Below, piece by piece: positions 52,240 to 62,065 of a stretch of DNA of 64,000 bases. The position numbers and the translations under genes are program-made. Positions within the stretch are counted from its first letter, which is position 1, and each line of letters starts with the position of its first letter. This DNA is from Streptomyces bikiniensis (GTDB taxonomy: Bacteria; Actinomycetota; Actinomycetes; Streptomycetales; Streptomycetaceae). The DNA is taken from assembly GCA_000716465.1 (NCBI GenBank), contig JNWL01000008.1, forward strand, positions 186,001-250,000, given 5' to 3'. Under the pieces are notes generated by a model. That model saw nothing but the letters and a program-made list of their open reading frames with translations, ran no database searches and was not told where the DNA came from.

Positions 52240-52269
52240 TTGACCCGTCCGGGGTGGCGCGGGTACTGT
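52240..52269 (+). promoter_or_regulatory. Promoter of rplM-rpsI
   Basis: TTGACC (52240-52245) and TACTGT (52264-52269) with an 18-base spacer, a near-consensus vegetative promoter. It gives a leader of about 170 bases before rplM, which could hold an L13-type autoregulatory element. Confidence 0.78.
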
Positions 52270-52445
52270 TGCGGTTTGTTATGCGCAGTGGCTTCGTCGT
52301 TCTCACGCGAAGGGCCTCGCGCAAGTTCCCTGGAGCAGTTACCAGTGGCTCGCATACGGGCGGCGTCCCGGCAGTGCAGGCCCCAGCTGCATGATCGCTT
52401 CAGGTGTGTCTGGACTCCATCCACTGAAGAAGCGAAGGCTACGAA

Positions 52446-52889
52446 GTGCGTACGTACAGCCCCAAGCCCGGCGATGTCACTCGCCAGTGGCACATCATCG
52501 ACGCGCAGGACGTTGTCCTGGGCCGTCTGGCGACCACGGCCGCGAACCTCCTGCGAGGCAAGCACAAGCCGGTGTACGCCCCCCACATGGACATGGGCGA
52601 CTTCGTCATCATCATCAACGCCGACAAGGTCCACCTGTCCGGCAACAAGAAGACCCAGAAGCTGGCGTACCGCCACTCCGGCTTCCCGGGCGGTCTGCGC
52701 TCCGTCCGCTACGACGAGCTGCTGGACAAGAACCCCGAGAAGGCCGTCGAGAAGGCCATCAAGGGCATGATCCCCAAGAACTCCCTGGGCCGTCAGATGC
52801 TCTCGAAGCTGAAGGTCTACGCGGGCGAGAACCACCCGCACGCTGCCCAGCAGCCGGTTCCGTTCGAGATCACCCAGGTCGCGCAGTAA
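52446..52889 (+). CDS. rplM: 50S ribosomal protein L13
   Basis: L13 is an early large-subunit assembly protein. The product is 147 residues with [28 protein letters not shown] and the [12 protein letters not shown] motif. The GTG at 52446 follows GAAGG at slightly long spacing. rpsI follows after 44 bases in the same operon. Confidence 0.98.
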   Translation: MRTYSPKPGDVTRQWHIIDAQDVVLGRLATTAANLLRGKHKPVYAPHMDMGDFVIIINADKVHLSGNKKTQKLAYRHSGFPGGLRSVRYDELLDKNPEKAVEKAIKGMIPKNSLGRQMLSKLKVYAGENHPHAAQQPVPFEITQVAQ

Positions 52890-52933
52890 TTCCGGCCACA
52901 CCCCCTAAGAACGAAAGAAATCTGAGGAGCATC

Positions 52934-53446
52934 GTGGCCGAGACCACCCCCGAGACCCCCGTCGACGAGTTCGAGGGCGTCGAGGAGTACACCACCGAGA
53001 CCGAGCTCGTCGAGGGTGAGTACACCTCCGAGTCGCTCGCGTCCCGCTTCGGCGACCCGCAGCCGGCCGCCGGCCTGGGCCGTCGCAAGAACGCCATCGC
53101 CCGCGTCCGGATCGTTCCGGGCACCGGCAAGTGGAAGATCAACGGTCGCACCCTTGAGGACTACTTCCCCAACAAGGTGCACCAGCAGGAAGTCAACGAG
53201 CCCTTCAAGGTGCTCGAGCTCGACAACCGCTACGACGTCATCGCCCGCATCGCGGGTGGCGGCGTCTCCGGCCAGGCCGGCGCCCTGCGCCTCGGCGTGG
53301 CCCGTGCGCTGAACGAGGCGGACGTCGAGAACAACCGCCCGGCGCTGAAGAAGGCCGGCTTCCTCTCCCGCGACGACCGTGCGGTCGAGCGCAAGAAGGC
53401 CGGTCTCAAGAAGGCCCGCAAGGCTCCGCAGTACAGCAAGCGCTAA
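52934..53446 (+). CDS. rpsI: 30S ribosomal protein S9
   Basis: The S9 tail reaches P-site tRNA. The product is 170 residues: an acidic N-terminal extension of about 45 residues (Glu/Thr-rich), then the conserved [19 protein letters not shown] and the basic end APQYSKR. E. coli S9 lacks the extension. The GTG at 52934 has a TGAGGAGC site. Confidence 0.98.
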   Translation: MAETTPETPVDEFEGVEEYTTETELVEGEYTSESLASRFGDPQPAAGLGRRKNAIARVRIVPGTGKWKINGRTLEDYFPNKVHQQEVNEPFKVLELDNRYDVIARIAGGGVSGQAGALRLGVARALNEADVENNRPALKKAGFLSRDDRAVERKKAGLKKARKAPQYSKR

Positions 53447-53467
53447 TCGCCTGCTCGGTCTGCATTC

Positions 53468-53514
53468 CGTACGCCCCGGCGGCACTGCCCGTGCCGTCGG
53501 GGCGTACGTTTTTT
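53468..53514 (+). terminator. Rho-independent terminator of rplM-rpsI
   Basis: An 18-pair stem (53468-53485 with 53491-53508, one G-T) around TGCCC with a six-T run, the most classical terminator in the window. Confidence 0.95.
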
Positions 53515-53560
53515 CATACGCTCTTTCATCACCCCGGGCACGTATTTTCGGAGGACAGCT

Positions 53561-54919
53561 GTGGGACGACTCTTCGGCACGGACGGCGTACGCGGCGTCG
53601 CCAACGCGGATCTGACGGCTGAGCTGGCGCTCGGCCTCTCCGTCGCGGCGGCGCACGTGCTCGCCGAGGCGGGCACCTTCGAGGGGCATCGGCCGACCGC
53701 CGTGGTCGGGCGCGACCCGCGCGCGTCCGGAGAGTTCCTGGAGGCCGCCGTCGTGGCCGGCCTCGCCAGCGCCGGCGTCGACGTGCTGCGCGTCGGCGTC
53801 CTGCCCACCCCGGCCGTGGCCCACCTCACCGGCGTCCTCGGCGCCGACCTCGGCGTGATGCTCTCCGCGAGCCACAACGCCATGCCCGACAACGGCATCA
53901 AGTTCTTCGCGCGCGGCGGCCACAAGCTGGCCGACGAACTGGAGGACAGGATCGAAGCCGTGTACGAGGAGCACCGCACGGGCGCCCCCTGGGACCGTCC
54001 GACCGGGGCCGGCGTCGGCCGCGTCCGCGACTACGACGAGGGCTTCGACACGTACGTCGCCCACCTCGTCGCGGTCCTCCCCAACCGCCTCGACGGTCTG
54101 AAGGTCGTCCTGGACGAGGCCCACGGCGCCGCCTCCCGCGTCTCGCCCGAGGCCTTCTCGCGGGCCGGTGCCGAGGTCGTCACCATCGGCGCCCGGCCGG
54201 ACGGCCTCAACATCAACGACGGCTGCGGCTCCACCCACCTCGACCTGCTCCGGGCCGCCGTCGTCGAGCACGGCGCCGACCTGGGCATCGCGCACGACGG
54301 CGACGCCGACCGCTGCCTCGCCGTGGACGCGGCGGGCAACGAGGTCGACGGCGACCAGATCCTCGCCGTGCTCGCCCTCGCCATGCGCGAGGCCGGCACC
54401 CTGCGCGGCGACACGGTCGTCGCGACCGTCATGTCCAACCTGGGCTTCAAGCTCGCCATGGAGCGCGAGGGCCTGAACCTCGTCCAGACGGCGGTCGGCG
54501 ACCGCTACGTCCTGGAGGCCATGAAGGAGCACGGCTTCGCGCTCGGCGGCGAGCAGTCGGGCCACGTCATCGTGCTCGACCACGCCACCACCGGCGACGG
54601 CACCCTCACCGGCCTCATGCTGGCCGCCCGGGTCGCCGCCACCGGCAAGTCCCTCGCGGAGCTCGCCGGGGTGATGGAGCGGCTGCCGCAGGTCCTCATC
54701 AACGTGAAGGACGTCGACAAGTCGCGCGTCACCACCTCCGCCGACCTGGCCGCCGCCGTCACCGAGGCCGAGCGCGAGCTGGGCTCCACCGGCCGGGTGC
54801 TGCTCCGCTCCTCGGGCACCGAGCCGCTGGTCCGCGTCATGGTCGAGGCCGCCGACATCGAGCAGGCCCGCTCGGTCGCGCAGCGCCTCGCGGACGTCGT
54901 GAAGTCCGCTCTGGGCTAG
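53561..54919 (+). CDS. glmM: Phosphoglucosamine mutase
   Basis: It converts glucosamine-6-phosphate to glucosamine-1-phosphate for UDP-GlcNAc synthesis. The 452-residue product has the active-site Ser104 in [12 protein letters not shown], the metal loop DGDADRC, the sugar-binding GGEQSGH, and the phosphate-binding [12 protein letters not shown]. The GTG at 53561 has a GGAGGA site. With glmS and murB in the same window, three early steps of amino-sugar and wall precursor synthesis are represented. Confidence 0.98.
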   Translation: MGRLFGTDGVRGVANADLTAELALGLSVAAAHVLAEAGTFEGHRPTAVVGRDPRASGEFLEAAVVAGLASAGVDVLRVGVLPTPAVAHLTGVLGADLGVMLSASHNAMPDNGIKFFARGGHKLADELEDRIEAVYEEHRTGAPWDRPTGAGVGRVRDYDEGFDTYVAHLVAVLPNRLDGLKVVLDEAHGAASRVSPEAFSRAGAEVVTIGARPDGLNINDGCGSTHLDLLRAAVVEHGADLGIAHDGDADRCLAVDAAGNEVDGDQILAVLALAMREAGTLRGDTVVATVMSNLGFKLAMEREGLNLVQTAVGDRYVLEAMKEHGFALGGEQSGHVIVLDHATTGDGTLTGLMLAARVAATGKSLAELAGVMERLPQVLINVKDVDKSRVTTSADLAAAVTEAERELGSTGRVLLRSSGTEPLVRVMVEAADIEQARSVAQRLADVVKSALG

Positions 54920-54947
54920 CCTTCCCGAGGCACCGTCATGCGGGGAC

Positions 54948-54982
54948 GGCCCCGCCGCACCGGACTCCGGTACGGCGGGGCC
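54948..54982. terminator. Bidirectional hairpin between glmM and the DUF389 gene
   Basis: GGCCCCGCCG pairs with CGGCGGGGCC and, after a C-A mismatch, ACCGG with CCGGT, around ACT. It lies between convergent gene ends at 54919 and 55005. Confidence 0.82.
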
Positions 54983-55004
54983 CTCTCCGTTTCACAGGGT
55001 CCCG

Positions 55005-55958
55005 TCAGCGGCCCTTGCGCGACGTGCGGCGCCAGCGGCCGCGCTGGGTGCGCCAGAGCAGCTTCTGGCCGTACAGCGTCAGCACCCCGGCCAGCATGAT
55101 CCCGAGCAGGTTGAGCAGCAGCTGCTCGATCGAGCCCCACATCTGACCCAGGTCGCCGTAGGCGAGCGCCACCGCCGCGTTCGCGCCCGCCGGGACCGTC
55201 GTCACCGAGATCGCCACGCCCACCAGGGCCCCGGACTTCGCCGAGGTCAGCGAGAGCACGCCCGCCGCGCCCGCGAGCAGCGCCACGACGAAGGAGAACG
55301 GGTCCGGCTGCCAGATGAAGCTGGTGTTGGGCCGCTCCGCATCCAGCCGGTCCCGGCTGAACAGGTCGAACGCGTCCATCCCCAGGCTGAACAGCGTCGT
55401 GGCCGCGATCGCCACGGCGAAGCCGACGAGCAGCGCGATCAGCGAGCGCGCCGCGAGCCTCGGAGCGCGTCGCACCATCGCCGTACAGACGCCGGCGAGC
55501 GGGCCGAACTCGGGTCCGACGGCCATGGCGCCGACGATGAGGACCGCGTTGTCCAGGACGACGCCGCAGGCCGCGATCATCGTGGCCAGGGCCATGAACG
55601 CGACGTACGTGACCGAGAGCGTGGATTCCTCGTGCGTCGCGCCCGTCAGCTGTTCCCAGATGACCGCGTCGGCGGGCTCGCCCGGGGCCTCCTTCTCGGC
55701 GGTGACCGCCCGCTCGGAGAGGGTGAGGCCGATGTCGTCGACGGCGATCGAACCGACCTGGTCGATCCGCAGCCCGCGCAGGCCCTTGAGGAGCTCGTCG
55801 CCCGCCTCGCGGGCCACGTCGCACAGCACCACGTCCCCGGCGGGGGACCGGGCCGCGCCGGGGAGGACCACCAGGTGCGTGGTGCCCACCGTCGACTCGA
55901 TGAGCTCGGTCACGGCCGGGGTGGTCCCGCTCGGGACGATCATCCGGAGATGCAGCAT
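55005..55958 (-). CDS. DUF389 membrane protein
   Basis: The 317-residue product has a soluble N-terminal domain of about 110 residues (MLHLRMIVPSGTT start) followed by about five or six hydrophobic helices with VLIVGAMAVGPEFGPLAG, the core of the DUF389/TIGR00341 family. Its function is unknown. The ATG lies two bases past the coaA stop, so both are on one leftward transcript and translation may be coupled. The C-terminus is strongly basic. Confidence 0.88.
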   Translation of the reverse strand: MLHLRMIVPSGTTPAVTELIESTVGTTHLVVLPGAARSPAGDVVLCDVAREAGDELLKGLRGLRIDQVGSIAVDDIGLTLSERAVTAEKEAPGEPADAVIWEQLTGATHEESTLSVTYVAFMALATMIAACGVVLDNAVLIVGAMAVGPEFGPLAGVCTAMVRRAPRLAARSLIALLVGFAVAIAATTLFSLGMDAFDLFSRDRLDAERPNTSFIWQPDPFSFVVALLAGAAGVLSLTSAKSGALVGVAISVTTVPAGANAAVALAYGDLGQMWGSIEQLLLNLLGIMLAGVLTLYGQKLLWRTQRGRWRRTSRKGR

Positions 55959-55960
55959 CC

Positions 55961-56992
55961 TCAGAGCTTACGGAGGCTCAGCTTCTGCACCTTGTGGTCG
56001 GGGCCCTTGCGGACGACGAGGGTGGCCCGGCCGCGGGTGGGCGCCACGTTCTCCAGGAGGTTGACCTTGTTGACGGTCCGCCACATGGTGCGGGCGTAGT
56101 CGAAGGCCTCCTCCTCGGAGACCTGGGTGTAGCGGCGGAAGTACGAGGAGGGGTCCTGGAACGCGGTGTCGCGCAGCTTGCGGAAGCGGTTCAGGTACCA
56201 GCGCTCGATGTCCTCCGGCCGCGCGTCCACGTACACCGAGAAGTCGAAGTAGTCGGCGAGGCCGACGCGGGTCCGGCCGTCCTTGCCGGGCAGGGCCGGC
56301 TGGAGGACGTTCAGACCCTCCACGATCAGGATGTCCGGGCGGCGCACCACCAGCCGCTCGCCGGGCACCCGGTCGTAGATCAGGTGCGAGTAGACCGGGG
56401 CCGTGACCTCGTCCTTGCCCGCCTTGATGTCCGCGACGAACCGGGTCAGGGCCCGGCGGTCGTACGACTCGGGGAAGCCCTTGCGGGACATCAGGCCGCG
56501 CGCCTTCAGCTCCTCCATCGGGTAGAGGAAGGCGTCCGTGGTCACCAGCTCCACGCGCGGGTGCTCCGGCCAGCGGGCGAGGAGCGCCTGGAGGAGGCGG
56601 GAGACGGTGGACTTGCCGACGGCGACCGAGCCGGCCACCCCTATGACGAAGGGGGTGCCGCGCTGCTCGGCGCTCTCGCCGAGGAAGGTGTTCAGGGCGC
56701 CGCGCAGACCGCTGGTGGCCTGCACGTACAGGTTGAGCAGCCGGGACAGCGGCAGGTAGACGTCCCGCACCTCGTCGAGGTCGATGACGTCCCCGAGGCC
56801 GCGGAGCCGTTCGACCTCCTCGGCGGTGAGGGGCAGCGGCGTCTTGTCGCGCAGGGCGCTCCACTCGGCCCGGGTGAGGTCGACGTACGGGGTCGCCTCG
56901 GACGGACGGCGGTGTCCGTTTCCGTGGCGGGGGCCCTGGGGCCCGCCCCCGGGGCCGTCCCCGTGGGCGCTTCGTGGCGGCGAAGTGATCAC
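55961..56992 (-). CDS. coaA: Pantothenate kinase, type I
   Basis: It phosphorylates pantothenate, the first step of CoA synthesis. The 343-residue product has the P-loop GSVAVGKST (121-129), the conserved [13 protein letters not shown], and [11 protein letters not shown] and WYLNRFRKL. The frame is open far upstream. The GTG at 56992 is chosen because it starts just before the Pro/Gly-rich tail typical of streptomycete CoaA. GACAAT lies six bases before it, so a leaderless transcript is possible. It is followed directly by the DUF389 gene. Confidence 0.94.
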   Translation of the reverse strand: MITSPPRSAHGDGPGGGPQGPRHGNGHRRPSEATPYVDLTRAEWSALRDKTPLPLTAEEVERLRGLGDVIDLDEVRDVYLPLSRLLNLYVQATSGLRGALNTFLGESAEQRGTPFVIGVAGSVAVGKSTVSRLLQALLARWPEHPRVELVTTDAFLYPMEELKARGLMSRKGFPESYDRRALTRFVADIKAGKDEVTAPVYSHLIYDRVPGERLVVRRPDILIVEGLNVLQPALPGKDGRTRVGLADYFDFSVYVDARPEDIERWYLNRFRKLRDTAFQDPSSYFRRYTQVSEEEAFDYARTMWRTVNKVNLLENVAPTRGRATLVVRKGPDHKVQKLSLRKL

Positions 56993-57165
56993 ACCGCCAT
57001 TGTCGGGGGTCGGGGGCGGCCGCGGGTGGTGGGGTCGGTCACGCGGCGAAAGGATTGGACGAGGCCGGGTCCGTGGGCAATCATGCGGGGGCCGCGTGGG
57101 CTCCTGATCGCACGCGGGGGGAGCCGCCCTCGGGCGGCACGAAGAGAAGCAGAGAGTCACCACGC

Positions 57166-57939
57166 ATGCGTACGTCCATCCGAAACGCCGCCGTCGCCGC
57201 GACCGCCGTCTCGCTCGCCCTGCTCGCCACGGCCTGTGGCGGCGGGGAGAGCGGCGACAAGGGCAAGGACGCCGGGAAGGGCTCGGCGGCGCCGAGCGCC
57301 TCCGCCACCTCCGAGGCCCCCGCGGCCAAGGCGCTCTCCGACGCCGAGCTGGAGAAGCTGATCGTCGAGAAGGCCGACCTCAAGGGCTACCAGGTCCAGA
57401 AGACCGAGGCCGGCGACGTCGTCCCGGCGTCCGAGGTCGTCACCGAGAAGCCCGGCTGCGCCCCGATCGCCCACGCGATGTCCTTCATCTCGCCCGGCTC
57501 GCCCGCCGCGTCGGCCGAGCGCCAGGTGCTCGCGGAGCCGAAGAAGGACGCCACGGCCGACCCGGAGGATGCGCTCCTCGGGGCGCTCGGCGTCGAGATG
57601 AGCGCGGTGGTGCTCGGCTCGTACGACGGGCAGGGCGCCCAGGAGGCCCTGGCCTCGGTGAAGAAGGCCGGCGCCGACTGCGCCGGCGGCTTCACGGTCT
57701 CCCACAAGTCGGAGAAGAACAAGGTCCTGAAGGTCGTCCCGGAGAGCTTCACCGCCGGTGAGGAGGCGGCCTCCTTCACCCTCACCAGCGACCTGGAGGG
57801 CGAGACGCTGATCAGCAAGCTCGTCGTCCTGCGCCAGGGCAACACGCTCGCGTCCTTCTCGACCGTCAGCTTCGGCCCGGGCGGGGTCAAGGCGTTCCCG
57901 AAGGCCGTCATCGACGCGCAGGTGAAGAAGCTGGGCTGA
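57166..57939 (+). CDS. Secreted lipoprotein of unknown function
   Basis: The 257-residue product has an N-terminal MRTSIRNAA signal with hydrophobic core and lipobox LATAC, so the mature protein would be lipid-anchored at Cys. A Gly/Ser/Ala-rich linker and a domain of about 200 residues follow, with two Cys (C98 region PGCAPI and ADCAGG) likely forming a disulfide. I do not recognise the domain. The ATG at 57166 has an AGAGAG site. It is divergent from coaA and ends in a long terminator. Confidence 0.85.
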   Translation: MRTSIRNAAVAATAVSLALLATACGGGESGDKGKDAGKGSAAPSASATSEAPAAKALSDAELEKLIVEKADLKGYQVQKTEAGDVVPASEVVTEKPGCAPIAHAMSFISPGSPAASAERQVLAEPKKDATADPEDALLGALGVEMSAVVLGSYDGQGAQEALASVKKAGADCAGGFTVSHKSEKNKVLKVVPESFTAGEEAASFTLTSDLEGETLISKLVVLRQGNTLASFSTVSFGPGGVKAFPKAVIDAQVKKLG

Positions 57940-57962
57940 CGCCCCGGCAGGACCCCCGTCCG

Positions 57963-58002
57963 CCCCGCCGGACGGAGCCCGTGTCGGCTCCGTCCGGTGG
58001 GG
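57963..58002 (+). terminator. Terminator between the lipoprotein gene and glmS
   Basis: A 17-pair stem (57963-57979 with 57986-58002, one G-T) and a six-base loop. Its right arm ends 12 bases before the putative glmS -10 TAGTCT (58015-58020). Confidence 0.85.
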
Positions 58003-58026
58003 TGGATTCCGCCGTAGTCTTCCGGC

Positions 58027-59874
58027 ATGTGCGGAATCGTGGGATACGTCGGCGGTCAGTCGGCGCTTGATGTGGTGGTCGCGGGCCTCAAGCGGCTCGA
58101 ATACCGGGGCTACGACTCGGCCGGTGTCGCGGTGCTCTCCGACGGGGGGCTCGCCGCGGCGAAGCGGGCGGGGAAGCTCGTCAACCTGGAGAAGGAGCTG
58201 GGCGAGCGGCCGCTGCCCGGCGGAGCCGTGGGGATCGGGCACACCCGCTGGGCCACCCACGGCGGTCCGACCGACGCCAACGCGCACCCGCACCTGGACA
58301 ACGCCGGGCGGGTCGCCGTCGTCCACAACGGCATCATCGAGAACTTCGCCGTGCTGCGCGAGGAGCTGGCCGGGCGCGGTCACGACCTGACGTCCGAGAC
58401 GGACACCGAGGTCGTCGCGCACCTGCTCGCCGAGGAGTTCTCCTCCACCGGCGACCTGGCCGAGTCCATGCGGCTCGTGTGCCGGCGGCTCGACGGGGCG
58501 TTCACCCTGGTCGCCGTGCACGCCGACCAGCCGGACACCGTCGTCGGCGCCCGCCGCAACTCCCCGCTCGTCGTCGGCGTCGGCGAGGGCGAGAACTTCC
58601 TCGCCTCCGACGTCTCCGCCTTCATCGCCCACACCCGCTCCGCGATCGAGCTGGGCCAGGACCAGGTGGTCGAGCTGACCCGGGACGGCGTCACCGTCAC
58701 CGACTTCGACGGGACGCCCGCCGACGTGCGGGCCTACCACGTCGACTGGGACGCCTCCGCCGCCGAGAAGGGCGGCTACGACCACTTCATGCTCAAGGAG
58801 ATCGCCGAGCAGCCCAAGGCCGTCGCCGACACCCTCCTCGGCCGGATCGACGCCTCCGGGCGGCTCACCCTGGACGAGGTGCGCATCCCCGACACCGTGC
58901 TCCGCGAGGCCGACAAGATCGTCGTCGTCGCGTGCGGCACCGCCTTCCACGCCGGGCTCATCGCCAAGTACGCCATCGAGCACTGGACCCGCATCCCCTG
59001 CGAGGTCGAGCTGGCCAGCGAGTTCCGCTACCGGGACCCGATCCTCGGCCCGCGCACCCTGGTGATCGCGATCTCCCAGTCCGGCGAGACGATGGACACC
59101 CTGATGGCGCTGCGGCACGCGCGCGAGCAGGGCGCGAAGGTCCTCGCCGTCTGCAACACCAACGGCTCCACCATCCCGCGCGAGTCCGACGCCGTGCTCT
59201 ACACGCACGCCGGGCCCGAGGTCGCCGTCGCCTCCACCAAGGCCTTCCTGACCCAGCTCGTCGCCTGCTACCTGCTCGCGCTCCACCTCGGGCAGGTCCG
59301 CGGCACCCAGTGGGGCGACGAGGTCCTCGCCGTCGTGCGCGAGCTCGCCCGGATCGGCGAGGAGGTCGAGCGCGTCCTGGAGACGATGGAGCCCGTACGG
59401 GCCCTCGCCCGCTCCCTCGCCCACAAGGACACCGTCCTCTTCCTCGGCCGTCACGTCGGCTACCCGGTGGCCCTGGAGGGCGCCCTGAAGCTCAAGGAAC
59501 TGGCGTACATGCACGCCGAGGGCTTCGCCGCGGGCGAGCTCAAGCACGGGCCGATCGCCCTCATCGAGGAGGACCTGCCGGTCGTGGTCGTGGTCCCCTC
59601 GCCGGAGGGCCGCTCCGTCCTCCACGACAAGATCGTCTCCAACATCCAGGAGATCAGGGCGCGCGGCGCCCGCACGATCGTGATCGCGGAGGAGGGCGAC
59701 GAGACGGTCGTCCCGTACGCCGACCACCTCGTCCGCGTCCCCGCCACGCCTACGCTGCTCCAGCCGCTGGTCGCCACGGTGCCGCTCCAGGTCTTCGCCT
59801 GCGAGCTCGCCACCGCGCGGGGCAACGAGGTCGACCAGCCGCGCAACCTGGCCAAGTCCGTGACCGTGGAGTGA
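58027..59874 (+). CDS. glmS: Glutamine-fructose-6-phosphate aminotransferase (isomerizing)
   Basis: It makes glucosamine-6-phosphate from fructose-6-phosphate and glutamine. The 615-residue product has the N-terminal Ntn glutaminase with Cys2 (MCGIVGYVG) and GHTRWATHG, then two SIS domains (SQSGETMDT) and the conserved C-terminal NLAKSVTVE. TAGTCT six bases before the ATG and the lack of a ribosome site suggest a leaderless mRNA. I see no glmS ribozyme upstream. The last 13 bases are repeated just downstream. Confidence 0.98.
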   Translation: MCGIVGYVGGQSALDVVVAGLKRLEYRGYDSAGVAVLSDGGLAAAKRAGKLVNLEKELGERPLPGGAVGIGHTRWATHGGPTDANAHPHLDNAGRVAVVHNGIIENFAVLREELAGRGHDLTSETDTEVVAHLLAEEFSSTGDLAESMRLVCRRLDGAFTLVAVHADQPDTVVGARRNSPLVVGVGEGENFLASDVSAFIAHTRSAIELGQDQVVELTRDGVTVTDFDGTPADVRAYHVDWDASAAEKGGYDHFMLKEIAEQPKAVADTLLGRIDASGRLTLDEVRIPDTVLREADKIVVVACGTAFHAGLIAKYAIEHWTRIPCEVELASEFRYRDPILGPRTLVIAISQSGETMDTLMALRHAREQGAKVLAVCNTNGSTIPRESDAVLYTHAGPEVAVASTKAFLTQLVACYLLALHLGQVRGTQWGDEVLAVVRELARIGEEVERVLETMEPVRALARSLAHKDTVLFLGRHVGYPVALEGALKLKELAYMHAEGFAAGELKHGPIALIEEDLPVVVVVPSPEGRSVLHDKIVSNIQEIRARGARTIVIAEEGDETVVPYADHLVRVPATPTLLQPLVATVPLQVFACELATARGNEVDQPRNLAKSVTVE

Positions 59875-59924
59875 ATGGGCTCGGGGGCGAGCGGGACCGT
59901 GGAGTGAGCGGGACAGGGGAGTGA
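59862..59924 (+). repeat. Short direct repeats at the glmS 3' end
   Basis: GACCGTGGAGTGA occurs at 59862-59874 (end of glmS including its stop) and again at 59895-59907; the core GGAGTGA recurs at 59918-59924. It is a small-scale copying of the gene end into the 57-base glmS-acpS spacer. Confidence 0.7.
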
Positions 59925-59931
59925 GCGGGAA

Positions 59932-60300
59932 ATGATCATCGGGGTGGGGATCGACGTGGCGGAGATCGACCGGTTCGCCGCGTCGGTCGAACGGACGCCG
60001 GGGCTGCTGCGGCGCCTCTTCGTCGAGGGCGAGCTGTGCCTTCCGAGCGGCGAGCGGCGCGGGATCGCCTCGCTCGCCGTGCGGTTCGCCGCGAAGGAGG
60101 CCCTGGCGAAGGCGCTCGGCGCACCGGCCGGGCTGCACTGGACGGACGCAGAGGTGTACGTCGAGGAGAGCGGGCAGCCGCGCCTGCGGGTCCGGGGGAC
60201 GGTGGAGGCCCGTGCGGCGGAGCTGGGCGTGAAGCACTGGCACGTGTCGCTGAGCCATGACGCGGGGGTGGCGTCGGCGGTGGTGATCGCGGAGGGGTGA
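59932..60300 (+). CDS. acpS: Holo-[acyl-carrier-protein] synthase
   Basis: It transfers phosphopantetheine from CoA to acyl carrier proteins. The 122-residue product has both AcpS signatures: GIDVAEIDR with Asp8 and [13 protein letters not shown] with Glu56. The ATG follows a GAGCGGGA site. It is 57 bases after glmS and probably on the same transcript. coaA, which supplies its cofactor pathway, lies 3 kb upstream. Confidence 0.97.
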   Translation: MIIGVGIDVAEIDRFAASVERTPGLLRRLFVEGELCLPSGERRGIASLAVRFAAKEALAKALGAPAGLHWTDAEVYVEESGQPRLRVRGTVEARAAELGVKHWHVSLSHDAGVASAVVIAEG

Positions 60301-60305
60301 GCGGT

Positions 60306-60351
60306 ACGACCCGGGGCCCGGCCGCTTCCGAACGGCCGGGCCCCGAGTCGT
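60306..60351 (+). terminator. Terminator after acpS
   Basis: The arms at 60306-60324 and 60333-60351 pair at 18 of 19 positions around an eight-base loop, five bases past the acpS stop. Confidence 0.85.
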
Positions 60352-60432
60352 GTGGCGCGCGCGGCCGCCAGGGCCGGCGACGGGATGTGTGTGCCGCGCG
60401 CGTGCGGAGTGGTGTGACGCCATCCGACTTAC

Positions 60433-60451
60433 TTAGGTAAGGCTAAGCTAA
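60433..60451. promoter_or_regulatory. Iron-box-like 19-mer (DmdR/IdeR-type operator)
   Basis: TTAGGTAAGGCTAAGCTAA is close to the actinobacterial iron-box consensus TTAGGTTAGGCTAACCTAA, differing at two positions. It sits in the acpS-nnr gap, 69 bases before the nnr start, after the acpS terminator. DmdR/IdeR repressors with bound ferrous iron occupy such boxes. Regulation of nnr by iron is inferred. Confidence 0.65.
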
Positions 60452-60519
60452 GTTACATGGCGAGGGGTGTCAACCCCGCCTCCCGGCGGACGTCCCGGGT
60501 CTGCGGCAGACTGCTGGGC

Positions 60520-61971
60520 ATGCGTACCGCTCACCGCGTGGAGACCGTCCGGGCCGCCGAGGCCGCCCTCATGGCCCGCCTCCCGGAGGGCGCCCTCATG
60601 GGCAGGGCCGCCGCCGGACTCGCCGCCGCCTGCTGCTCGCTGCTCGGGAAGGGACGGGTGTACGGGGCCCGGGTCGTCCTCCTCGTCGGCACCGGCGACA
60701 ACGGCGGCGACGCGCTGTACGCCGGGGCCCGGCTCGCCCGGCGCGGCGCGGGCGTGACCGCCGTGCTGCTCGGCGCGCGCGCCCACGCGGGCGGGCTCGC
60801 GGCGCTCCGGGCGGCGGGCGGGCGGATCGCGGACGACCCCTTCGAGCCGCTGGCCGGCGCCGACCTCGTCCTCGACGGGATCACCGGCATCGGCGGGCGC
60901 GGCGGGCTGCGGCCCGACGCCGTACCCGTCGCGCGGGCCGCGCGCGGCTCCGACGCGGTCGTGGTCGCCGTCGACCTGCCGAGCGGCGTCGACGCCGACA
61001 CCGGGGAGGTCGCCGGGGAGGCGCTGCGGGCCGACGTGACGGTCACCTTCGGGACGTACAAGCCGGGGCTGCTCGTCGACCCGGCACACGCGTACGCGGG
61101 CGCGCTGCGGCTCGTGGACATCGGGCTCGACGCGGTCCTGCCGGGGGTGCCGGACCTGGAGGCGCTCCAGCACGAGGACGTGGCGCGGCTGCTGCCGGTG
61201 CCGGGCGCCGAGAGCGACAAGTACCGGCGCGGGGTCGTCGGCGTCGTTGCCGGCTCCGAGCGCTACCCCGGCGCCGCCGTCCTCGCCGTGACCGGGGCGC
61301 TGCGGGGCGGGGCGGGGGCCGTGCGGTACGTCGGGGCCGGCGGGGACGCGGTGCTCGCCGCGCACCCCGAGACCCTGGTGCACCCCTGGCCGCCGCGGAA
61401 GGCCGGACGGGTCCAGGCCTGGGTCGTCGGACCGGGCCTCGGGGAGGAGGCCGGGGCGCGGGAGGCGGTCGCGGAGGTCCTCGCCTCGGACGTGCCGGTC
61501 CTGGTCGACGCGGACGGGCTGCGGGGCCTCGACCCGGCGGTCGTACGGGGCCGGGGCGCGCCCACGCTCCTCACCCCGCACGCGGGCGAGGCGGCGGCGC
61601 TGCTCTCCGTCCCCCGGGAGGAGGTCGAGGCGGGGCGGCTCGCGGCGGTCCGGGAGCTGGCGGACCGCTTCGGCGCGACGGTCCTCCTCAAGGGCTCCAC
61701 GACGCTGGTGCACGGGGGCGCCGGCCGTCCCGTACGGGTGAACCCGACCGGGACGTCCTGGCTCGCCACCGCCGGGAGCGGCGACATCCTCTCCGGCCTG
61801 GCGGGCTCGCTGCTCGCGGCGGGCCTGCCGCCCGTCGACGCGGCCTCCTGCGCGGCCTACCTCCACGGCCTCGCGGCCCGCCGCGCCTCGTCGGGCACGG
61901 CTCCGGTGACGGCGACGGAGGTGGCGGGGGCGTTGCGGGGGGCGTGGCAGGACGTGACGGCACCGTCGTAG
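60520..61971 (+). CDS. nnr: Bifunctional NAD(P)H-hydrate epimerase / ADP-dependent dehydratase
   Basis: It repairs hydrated NADH and NADPH. The 483-residue product fuses an N-terminal YjeF_N epimerase (GTGDNGGDALYAGARL, VDLPSGVDADTGEV) to a C-terminal ribokinase-like dehydratase (LTPHAGEAAALL, NPTGTSWLATAGSGDILSGL). ATG 60520 gives the usual MRTAxxVETVRAAE start; the in-frame ATG at 60457 would add 21 residues directly after the iron box. CAGACT seven bases before 60520 suggests a leaderless start. Confidence 0.95.
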   Translation: MRTAHRVETVRAAEAALMARLPEGALMGRAAAGLAAACCSLLGKGRVYGARVVLLVGTGDNGGDALYAGARLARRGAGVTAVLLGARAHAGGLAALRAAGGRIADDPFEPLAGADLVLDGITGIGGRGGLRPDAVPVARAARGSDAVVVAVDLPSGVDADTGEVAGEALRADVTVTFGTYKPGLLVDPAHAYAGALRLVDIGLDAVLPGVPDLEALQHEDVARLLPVPGAESDKYRRGVVGVVAGSERYPGAAVLAVTGALRGGAGAVRYVGAGGDAVLAAHPETLVHPWPPRKAGRVQAWVVGPGLGEEAGAREAVAEVLASDVPVLVDADGLRGLDPAVVRGRGAPTLLTPHAGEAAALLSVPREEVEAGRLAAVRELADRFGATVLLKGSTTLVHGGAGRPVRVNPTGTSWLATAGSGDILSGLAGSLLAAGLPPVDAASCAAYLHGLAARRASSGTAPVTATEVAGALRGAWQDVTAPS

Positions 61972-62065
61972 GGCGGCCGCCCGGGCGCGGTGTCGCCCGT
62001 AAGGGTGATCGGCGCTACAGCCCGGGGAAGCGGTGTCGGGGGCGGCACCTGAGAGACTGGGCGCG

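Noticed and set aside
57940..58026. glmS ribozyme
   Set aside because: Only 87 bases separate the genes and they are filled by a terminator stem and a -10 element; nothing resembles the ribozyme core, which is mainly a Firmicute feature.
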